This document shows, piece after piece, positions 1 to 10,600 of a DNA stretch of 62,000 nucleotides. This stretch comes from Nematostella vectensis (lineage: Eukaryota > Cnidaria > Anthozoa > Actiniaria > Edwardsiidae). The notes beneath the pieces are model-generated. The model did not search any database. It saw nothing but the letters and a program-made list of their open reading frames with translations, and was not told the DNA's origin. Position 1 is the first letter of the stretch. Each line of letters opens with the position of its first letter. The stretch lies in the NCBI RefSeq assembly GCF_932526225.1, contig NC_064045.1:10010022-10072021 (forward strand), in the 5' to 3' direction. The position numbers and the translations under genes are program-made.

Positions 1-1609
1 TTATCCTCCGCAGGCGCAAAGGATGATTATGGATCTTGCTGTCTCGATGCCGATATCTAGTCCTGAGGACGTTACAGCTCAGATGAGTGTTCTTTCAATG
101 TCGACTACTTTAGATGAAAAAACTAAGGTATGCCCATGGTTTACTGTCGATTCACTAAGGTATGCCCATGGTTTACTATCGATTCACTGAGGTATGCCCA
201 TGGATTACTATCGATTCACTGAGATATGCCCATAGTTTACTGTCGATTCACTGAGGTATGCCCATGGTTTACTGTCAATTTACTGAGGTATGCCCATGGT
301 TTACTGTCAATTCACTAAGGTATGCCCATGGTTTACTATCGATTCACTGAGGTATGCCCATGGATTACTATCGATTCACTGAGGTATGCCCATGGTTTAC
401 TGTCAATTTACTGAGGTATGCCCATGGTTTACTGTCGACTTACTGAGGTATGCCCATGGTTTACTGTCGATTCACTGAGGTATGCCCATGGTTTACTATC
501 GATTCACTGAGGTATGCCCATGGTTTACTGTCGATTCACTGAGGTATGCCCATGGTTAACTGTCGATTCACTAAGGTATGCCCATGGTTTACTATCGATT
601 CACTGAGGTATGCCCATGGTTAACTGTCGATTCACTAAGGTATGCCCATGGTTTACTGTCGATTCACTGAGGTATGCCCATGGTTAACTGTCGATTCACT
701 GAGGTATGCCCATGGTTAACTGTCGATTCACTAAGGTATGCCCATGGTTTACTGTCGGTTCACTAAGGTATGCCCATGGTTTACTGTCGGTTCACCAAGG
801 TATGCCCATGGTTTACTGTCGATTCACTGAGGTATGCCCATGGTTTACTGTCGATTCACTGAGGTATGCCCATGGTTTACTGTCGGTTCACGAAGGTATA
901 GTCTTTCCTACTGGATTTTTTTACCTAAATAGAATGTGTTTTTCCTTGCAGACAGCACTCCTCGAAAACACTGTTACTAACGCTGGGCAGATCAGTAACC
1001 TCGATTCCGAAGAGGAGAAAGAGCAGTTTACCATGTCTGTTCTCTCCGTAGTGGTTGATGTCACCTTTAAGGTACCCGTTGTCCCCGCATCTGACGATTC
1101 CTCTTCATCGTCAGGGAGTGTTGCAGCCAGTTCTGATGGAACGTCAGTCACTACTGTGGTATCACCAACATTAAGTCCCGAGGAACTTCAGGTACGCTTG
1201 GTTTTATTGCGTAAGCTGCTCCTTATCATATCATTGTTATATTCAACTTGCTCTGTGTGTGTTTGCTTGACGTGATATAACAATACACTCCGTGGGAAAG
1301 CGGATCTTCAAATCTTTACGGTTAAATTCCAATCGGTCTTTGATATTGGTTCTCAAATTGCTTTTCCAGCAAAAACAAGAAGCTGAGCGGAACAAGACAA
1401 ATGCCCTAATGAAAATTATAGGCAGTCTCCAAGATGGTATTCTTGATTCTATTGTGCCAGGCGAGGTAGCGAAAAACATCAAAGCGGGAGCAGCGGAAAT
1501 CACGACAAAAAAAGACACTGCAGATACCCTCGGGACCGTGGCGGGTGAAAGCGCTAGCTTTGAGAGATTAGATGGCTTATTTTCGACGGAAATTACAATC
1601 TTTAGCAAG
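1..1609 (+). CDS. Polycystin-1-like gene: REJ/GAIN-region exons 1-3
   Basis: Three phase-0 exons (1-127, 952-1191, 1370-1609) encode a Ser/Thr-rich, mostly helical segment. It contains a serine run (SDDSSSSSG) and a charged stretch (QKQEAERNK). I assign it to the REJ/GAIN-like ectodomain only by its position upstream of the GPS site, because this region diverges quickly in the family. Donors are AAG|GTATGC, CAG|GTACGC and AAG|GTAAGG. The first intron is almost entirely a 32-bp minisatellite. Read-through frames crossing the second exon are artefacts. Confidence 0.8.
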
Positions 1610-4600
1610 GTAAGGCAGATAGATTGCAGATAGAATAAAAGACGAGCGCATATACAGCCAGAGCATAAGACGAACAGATATACAACTACAGGGACAGGCC
1701 GACCGACAAACAAAAGGGCGGTCGGACAGAAGGGCGGGCGGGCGGGCGGACGGAAGGACGGGCGGGCGGATGGAAGGACGGGCGGGCGGACGGACGGAAG
1801 GACGGGCGGGCGGACGGAAGGACGGGCGGGCGGACGGAAGGACGGGCGGATGGACTAACAGGCAGAGGAAAGATAGACGGATATACAGCTGGAGGAAGTG
1901 ATATGGACAGCAAGCCGTTACAGGGGCATACAGACAGAAAGACAGACAGACATCCGTCATTGAAGTCCCATGCTTTGTTAACGATATGTGATTGAAAGTA
2001 TCTCCAGTTATACTCGCTAAATTTTCTGATGGAAATGCAAGGAATCACGGGTGGCCCAGTGTGTTAGCGCGTCAGCGTATGGGGCCTCTCATCTCTGCTG
2101 AAACGGGTTCGATTCCTGGTCGAGACAGGGAGAGTAACTTTCTGTCTCTAGGCCTTGAATTTGAGTTTCTAAGCGTATGCGAGCTTGTGTTCCTCAGTTC
2201 CAAGATGGTACATTTTTAGTTCATACATATTTTATATGGATAGGATTTTATGTGTGAAGCGTCATTGAGCTTCAGGAAATTATAAATCAATGAATCTGAT
2301 TTGATTTTTTAATTTTTTTCTGCTTTGTGTTTTATGCGGCATGAAATGCATGCCTTATTTAATAACGATCTTGTTTTATTCATCTTAGGGAAGCACCCTG
2401 GAAAATAACCCACACTTACAGGACCCAAACGCTGCCAACATGGGTGGTATGGCCACCCTGGAAATGGAATATCCGAATGGAACCAAAATCGACGTTAGCA
2501 ACACCTCGAAGCCAATTGAAGTGCGGATTGTACAAAAGAATTTCAAGGCAAAGTCCAGCGTCCATACACTTTCTCCAGGAGGATGCAACTGCCACCTAGT
2601 GACTATCTACAAAAACCACAGCACGCTCTTCATAGAAGCTATCCCTAACATCCAATCTCAGAGACTTGGGATTTTCCTGATGCGAGACTCCTGCGATAAG
2701 GCAAACCACATTGCTAATCACACCACGCCCTCGGTCGACAACAGTACATCGACGCCAGTGGATAACACCACAGTGGAGGACCCTTTTCCTTATCGCTTGT
2801 TTGCGTCCAATGAGATGTTGAATCGCACGGCAGCGGGTGTGTGGAGGGTATCAGTTTGTCACCTGTTGGAGAATGCCCAGGGAGACAGTTCTGAAACCAC
2901 CACAGCAGAGCCAACAGAGAGCGTCGCGGCTAACCTGAACTACACTCTCAATACTTTCACTGCGTCTTGCTTTTTCTACAACACCACTACTAACAGTTAT
3001 GACACGACTGGTATCACGGTAAGTAATAAAATGCCAAATATGGGCAGGTAAGAGACTCTACAGCCGGAAATTATTGACGCAGAAAGGTCAATGCAGAAGA
3101 TATTCAATAGCGAGCTAAATACACTGGAATCACTGTGAAATTTTATCGATGGCCCATTTATTGCTGTATGAGTTATCATTTTCAAAACGATATTTCATTA
3201 TAGATAGCACTCAATATTAAGGCAAGGATAGATAGACCAGAATTTGATCAAGCTAATAACGTCTTTTTATTGTATCTGACAGGTTGGTGGGCTTACTACC
3301 CCAGAACTATCGCAGTGCTTTTCCACTCATTTGACGTCATTTGCTAGCGATTTCTTTGTCCCGCCTAACAAGATCGATTGGAGTAAAATCAGCCTGGATG
3401 AGCTGGCGAAGAATCCCACCGTCTTTGCGTTTGTCTTGAGTATTTTTGGTGCCTACTTCTTACTTGTTATTTGGGCTAGAAGGGCGGACAGGAAAGATCT
3501 CGAAAAGGTACGAATTGTTATAGTGTAACTCTTGATAACGTGGACACCGGAAGTTTTTTGGAAGTTGTGCATCAGGAAACAAGAATGACATATTTGTTTG
3601 ACACGAACATCGAAGCTCGAACATCGAATGTTTCTGTCAAGTTTTGAAGCGCACAAATGAATTTGCTGGTAAAAGTCATGTCACTAAAATTGTCACGGTA
3701 GCTTACGTTACACAACACATATCATTCATTCCCCTAATGTTCGGCTGTTCTGTAAACGTGGCTTGTCCGCTAGGCCAAGCTTTTGTGTGATACAGGGTAT
3801 ATTTAAAATGTAACTGCATCCTAGCTTAAAAATCTGGAAAAAAGTTTTTCACTTATTCCAGTTTGGAAAAACTGACTTTTTTAACGGATTTCACGTTCTA
3901 ATTATTTTAATACTTAAAAGTATTCAACTACGACTAAGTAAAAAAAATCATTTTGAAATTTTAAGAGGTTACCAGGAAAGGTAAATTCATAGATCCGACA
4001 TGTCAATCACGCGCGCACGATTAGCCAATCAGTGTAGAGTTGGAACTCAAATTGTAGAAAAACGCGTAAAATACTACGAAGAAACGAAAAACAAAAAGGA
4101 AACAAACCACTTACAAGTGCAATGTAAGTCCTACCATTAAACTTGTGTTTGATATTACTTCAATTACTTGTAAGAATGAGACTGTCGTTCGTATTTTTGC
4201 TGAAAGTAAGTAAATTTTGACGTTTGCCTATAAAACTTGTAGTTAGAAGTCAGACGTAAACAGCGAAATCGGCTTTCTCTTCCATTTTCACCGCACTTTG
4301 TTGTTGACAAAAGTTGACAAAAATAGCTTTGAAAACACATAGTACCTACCAAAGAGAGCACCGCTTTATCTAATCATTTCCAAGTTTTCGTATTTTGAGA
4401 TTCGTGCCGTTTCCATTCAACAACCAAACTCGTAGTCATCTTTTTCTATGCTTCTCTATAAGATTTTCACCAAGCTTGTACAACAAGACAAGTTTCCATC
4501 ATGTTAGGTTTCTGTGTTTTATTTCTCAAGTCGCAGAACGACACGCTATAAACGTCTGTATTTTCGCAAAATCCGAGCAGGACTCACTGACCTCATCCAA

Positions 4601-7600
4601 CATGTTGTACAATTTGTGGGACTTTTGTGGGACATTTGGGTTGCACTTCGCTGGCTTCTATTTGATGCTTTCTGATTGGATATTCGTGCGCGCGTCGGAT
4701 CTCTGAATTACCTTTTTAATCATTGGATTCCCTAAAATACCAGCCACAACAAGGCAACATACGAGATGTCATATGTCTTCCCCACTACTACCCCTCCCCT
4801 AAATTTCATTCGTCATTATATCGTGTGGCAGGTTGGTTTGGCGCCACTTCCGGATAATGATCCACGTGACAATTACCTCTATGAGATTGTTGTTTACACG
4901 GGACACGCGCGAGGAAGCGGGACAACCTCTGATGTGCGAATGGTTCTGAGTGGGGGTCTGGATGAGACATCGCCCCGGCAACTCAAGGACCCGGATCCGA
5001 ACCGCAGGAAATTCTGCAAAGGTAGATAATATAGTGGACATTTTTCACTCAAGAAAATGCCGCCTTCTGACTCCACTTTTGATTCAGTTAAGGCCCAGGG
5101 TCAGTACGCAGTTCTTACAAGCTGCAATTTGATTGGGCAAATGGACAATATCCGCACCTCGACACAAAGAACGAGAAGAATAGAGACAAAAGAACTCCTT
5201 TGTAGAACAAAGATAATAGGAGACAAAGACGTTCGTACTTACTTAAGGCCCATGTACTCGCTAAATGAATAAATACCGTTACCCCAGATAATTCCCCTAG
5301 AGAGATATGTCAGTTACGCACTGTTTCGTTTAGCGGTTTATTCCTTAATGAATATAGCTGCTATTTAAATATTTTTTTTTCTTCTTGTGGCATGCTGCTG
5401 TCTTTTGCACGCATCCCTTGCACACACACGTGACCAACTAGTTACCCCATGTATGTTTTATAGTGCGACGCGCGCCGCTTTTGGAGTTTTCTTGCAAATA
5501 GACCGTTCTATTTGTAGGGAACTTGCGCTTAGAGATCACGTGACTGTTTAGGTGGTAAACTAGCGTGCGCTCAGGCTTTTAGCGGAAAAATTACAGCAAC
5601 AAAAAGCAACGTATTCAGCGCTTATGAAAGGGTTTAGTTTCATTTAAAGATTTTATTTTTTTCGTCGTTCTCTCGTGTGACGGGCGCAAATTTCGGAATT
5701 TTTTTGTTTGATCATTTTGTTTTGAAATTTGCCAACCAAAAAGGTCACGTGTCCTCTTAGCGCAAGTCCCCTATTGTACATGATAATAACAAAGGAGTGG
5801 TTGATCGGTGTTCTTTAATTTTGTTTGCAGGTAACGTAGACTACTTCCTGATGGCGGTACCGGCAAGTCTAGGGAAGCTACAGCAGCTTCGCATCTGGCA
5901 CAACAACAGCGGAACAAATCCTGGGTGGTACTTGGCAAGAATCATGGTCCACGACTTACAGACGGATCAGAAGTCTTGGTTCATCAACGATCGTTGGCTG
6001 GCTGTCGAAGAAGATGACGGGATGGTGGAGCGAACCTTGAGTGTTGCCGGCAAGAAGGAACTCACAAACTTCAATCTTCTCTTCTCGACTGAAGCGAGGA
6101 AGAACCTAACTGACGGACACTTGTGGTTCTCAGTTGTGGCAAGGCCTGCAAAGAGTACCTTCACCCGGGTCCAACGGTTATCCTGCTGCCTGTCCATCAT
6201 GCTTTCTACTATGCTTGCAAATTGCATGTTTTATCAAGTTGACGACGAGTCATCAACCGGGACATCGGTTCACGTTGGTCCGTTTAGTTTCTCGATGAAA
6301 CAAGTCTCCATCGGCATCACCAGTAGCTTGGTCGTGCTGCCGGCGAATATCATAATCGTGACGATCTTCCGAAAGGTCAAGCCACCGAATGATCCGAAGA
6401 AGAGCCTCAGCAAGGACCAGGACCCTCACAACCAAAGCGGCAAGTACCTGGATCAACCCTCTCAGCTCAAAGAACCCGAGTATGTTGATGAAGATGAAGA
6501 AGAAGAGGAACATTCAGATGAGGAGTCAAATAAGGATCGAAAAGAGAAGAAAAAGAAAGAGAAGGAGAAGAAGCCAAAAAAGAAATTTTCCTTGGACCGC
6601 CGATTCATATACGTCGCTTATGCTCTAGTCTTCCTCTCATCCACGGTCTCCGCGATTTTTACGATATTCTACGGCTTGACATTCGGTAAGGAAAAGTCCG
6701 AGGGCTGGTTGTCAGCCATGATGATTTCTTTCTGGCAAGATGTGCTGGTCTCGCAACCGCTCAAAGTGTTCGCCATGGCGATGTTCTTCGCCTTGGTGAT
6801 CAAGGATCCTAATAAGGCCGAAGATGATAATGAAGGGAACCCAGAGCTCACGCAGGACGAGGAGCTAGTGCACGATAAGGCTAAGAATACTGAGGAGGAG
6901 AAGACACTTAGAAAACTCGGTGAGTCAATAGATGCGTCGGAGGAATAGGCCTTTGTCTAGGTAGTAGGATTCCTATAAAATTATAAGCGCGACAGAGAGA
7001 CTTTGGCCGGCCGGAGTTTGTTTATATATATATATTTTTTATTATATTCATCTAGTATTGTTTGGCAGTCTTGCAACCTTATTGCAACTATTTGTTTACC
7101 GAATTTCCACTTTTCACCCTTTCATTCTACATGGTTTAGCTACAGCCTTAATCATAAACAAGTAAAAAGTTGCAAAAAGGTCATTATCGATATCGTCATA
7201 CCGAGAGTATCGATATCTTCATCATTGAAGGAGTCTGGATGTTTTTTTTTCTCGAGTGTTTTTCAGCTTCTTTAAGTCACTCTTCGAAAGCAAATGTGCC
7301 CATTTAAGTTTTTAAATGCGGTACACCTCTTATTTCCGTTTGCTTCTTCCGTAGGTTTCGTCGACAAGCCCCCGAATCCAGAAAAACTGGAAGCAGCCCG
7401 CCAACTGAGACTTAAACAGAAAGAGATGAAAAGCATCATTTACGAGATTGTGCAATACCTATTCTTCCTCGGCATTGTACTGGTGATTGCTTACGGAAAT
7501 AGGGACCCAATGGCTTATAAGGTGACCACTTCCATGGAGGACTACTTTGTGCATACCAAATACACAGGAATGGATCCTTTTGACTCAGTAAGTAAAGCCA

Positions 7601-10600
7601 GTCTGAGCCGCAATAGGCCAGTGGCGCAGGCGTTTTATCTTAACGCAGAGGGTTCAATACCGGGACAGGTCAGCTTGAGTTTTTTTTTTTTTTTTTTTAG
7701 TTGTGATTCTTCTAGGATTAAACAAGAACCCGCACTATAAAAGGGCCTGGACCAGGTCCACGAAAGGTTCAGTTGTCAGTAAACTGCAACGCGGTGCAGA
7801 GCTCCGGAGTTCAGTCAAGCGTGTCTTGTTTACCAACGAGGAGCGAAACCCAAACTCAACTTTTGAAGCGCTTTTCTTCTCGTTTGCTCGGTTTATTTTC
7901 TCTTTTGACTACCAACAGTGAATAACCCACCAAAAGAGCAGGAATGTGCAGAAAAAATTAGTTCAAATTATAAACGATAACACAACTAAAAAGTCTCACT
8001 ACCGACGCAATGTTACGGCTTGTTGTCATCTTGAAGTTTGAATTTAATTCAGCCGAAAGAGGGCGGAGCCAAGCCCTTTTATAGTGCGGGTCCTGGTTTA
8101 AGGACATTAAAGAAGGCCAATCACGCCGTCATTTTACGCTCCTTCGCACAATTCCGACTCACTCAAAGAATCCAATTCCATCGGTTCAATTGTGAGTGGT
8201 TATTTTAAAGTTTTCTTGCAAATAAACTGATGGGTTTTCATTTTTAAACAATAATAAAGGGTGGTTTATCGATATTCTTTTAGCCGAAGGTCTTGTTTCT
8301 TATAGAATTTTATAAGCACTTTTTAAAGAAGTTAAGAACTGCTGGGACGCTGACACGTCGTACCATCCTCGGCGAACGCGCCTACACGCTAAGCTTACTC
8401 TAACGATTGTAAACTGCAGCTGCATCACGGGTCAGTCAGTCGCAAGCGAAGCGCACGGAATCTTTCTCGCAATACTTTGCGCTATACTGAAAATTATCAA
8501 AGTATTTGAAATAACTTTAACCGAACTAAACTACTCTAACTTTCGATGCAAAATAAATCGAGTCGATTGTTTCGTCGTCAATCTGCCTGCATTTGCATTG
8601 AATACGGCTCATGGATAATAAGACGTTTGAACTTAGCCTGGCGCTGTGTTCACACGGGCATTTTATTTGACAGTTGCCAACTGAGTAGTTCTGTGTCTCA
8701 CATCTTTGACTTTGTCGATTCTAGAGCTCAGACCCAAAATCTTACTGGAGCTGGGTAACCACGTCCTTCCTACCTACGCTAAAGCCCCGATACTGGTATG
8801 GCCCGGTTGTGGACGTCAATGAGACGTTCATTGAAGGGCAGGAGATACGAAAGGCCAGGACAATACTCCGAGTCAAGCGCAAGAACTCAAAGCAATGGAC
8901 CACTGTCACCGGAAATTACGTCAAGGACCCTAGTGTATTGTATGTGTACACAGATGGATTTACCGCTGACCGAGAGACTGCTTATATGGTGGGCTCACCT
9001 CGGCTCAGGCAGCTGCGTGTTAAGAAAGGTTTGTCTTAAGAAACTGATTTGTGGTGTTTAATTTGGGTGTATAAAGGGGACACTGCTTTCAAGTAAGGGT
9101 TACCCCCGAGTGTATGGTCAGGACTTCTTATTGGTAAAACTCATTCTGACAGATTCGTCAGGTTTGTCTTCAGAAACTGATTTGTGGTGTTTAATTTGGG
9201 TGTATAAAGGGGACACTGCTTTCAAGTAAGGGTTACCCCCGAGTGTATGGTCAGGACTTCTTACTGGTAAAACCCATTCTGACAGGTTCGTAAGAAACCG
9301 TTTTCAAGCTATTTATTAAAAATGGAAAAAAAAAATCAACACAGAATTCAAGTGGAATGTGTGGTGTATATGCTGTGCTAGTTTGTTTTCATAGACGTAC
9401 AACGTTTTCATAGAGATAATATACCTCTTGAATCCATGTTGCTATTCTACCTACGTAGACCACGAAGTTCTCCTTCAGCTTTTCAGAAGTCTTTTTAGTT
9501 ACACCATACTGTTTTTGACCTGTTCCAGATCAATGCCAGATGCTGAACTTCATGCGGAATCTGTTCGACGAGTGTAACGTTGCATATGATTGGGACAAAG
9601 AAGATAAAGATGATTACTTGACGGGATGGCGACCATACGGAACCAACGATACAACTGACGAGAAAAACAAGACTCCGTGGAACTTCAGGAGCGCCTGGGA
9701 GCTCAAGGGCACGCCTTACTGGGGGATGTTCGCCTCTTATTGGGCGGGAGGTAAGAGGACGGGTGATAGGAGGGATAGTCGAGGCGTTCGCTAGGTAGGC
9801 TGTCATGGGCACGCCTAACTGGGGGATGTACGCCTCTTATTGGGCGGGAGGTAAGAGGACGGGTGATAGGAGGGGGTAGTCGAGGCGTTCGCTAGGTAGG
9901 CTGTCATGGGCACGCCTTACTGGGGGATGTTGGCCTCTTATTATGCGGGAGGTAAGAGGACGGGTGATAGGAGGGATAGTCGAGTCGTTATCGCTAGGTA
10001 GGCTGTCATGGGCACGCCTTACTGGGGGATGTTGGCCTCTTATTGGGCGGGAGGTGAAAAAACGGGTGATAGGAGGGGGTAGTCGAGGTGTTCTCTAGAC
10101 GGCTGTCATGGGCACGCCTTACTGGGGGATGTTGGCCTCTTATTATGCGGGAGGTAAGAGGACGGGTGATAGGAGGGGGTAGTCGAGGCGTTCGCTAGGT
10201 AGGCTGTCATGGGCACGCCTTACTGGGGGATGCTGGCCTTTTATTGGGCGGGAGGTGAAAGGACGGGTGATAGGAGGGGTAGTCGAGGTGTTTGCTAGGA
10301 AGGGGTGAAGGTCATAGCAGTGTAGGGTTGTGGTAGAGGCAGGGGGCTCGAATGTTTGCGTCTGGGAGCTCAAGGGCACGCCTTATTATTAAGTGGCGTT
10401 TGCCTTTTATTGTGCAAGAGGTGAGAAGACAGGTATTGGGAGAAAGTGGGAATAGGCGAGGTGCTTGTTGTATTTTATATTATTATATAATGTAATATAT
10501 TTAGAGCTATAGGGTTTTATTCGGGTTTTGACCCGTTGAGACCGTTCACTATTTGTAGCAAAATCTACGTCACGTAGTGTACGCTTCTTATCGAATCTTT

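Noticed and set aside
122-900. Possible CRISPR array (32-bp repeats)
   Set aside because: No unique spacers: units are contiguous and all alike, and the setting is a eukaryotic intron.
706-1275. 189-residue frame at the left edge
   Set aside because: It fuses the minisatellite to a real polycystin exon and runs through the donor at 1192. Only 952-1191 is coding.
2048-2135. Functional tRNA gene
   Set aside because: A- and B-box matches exist but the acceptor stem does not pair and no clear anticodon arm is seen.
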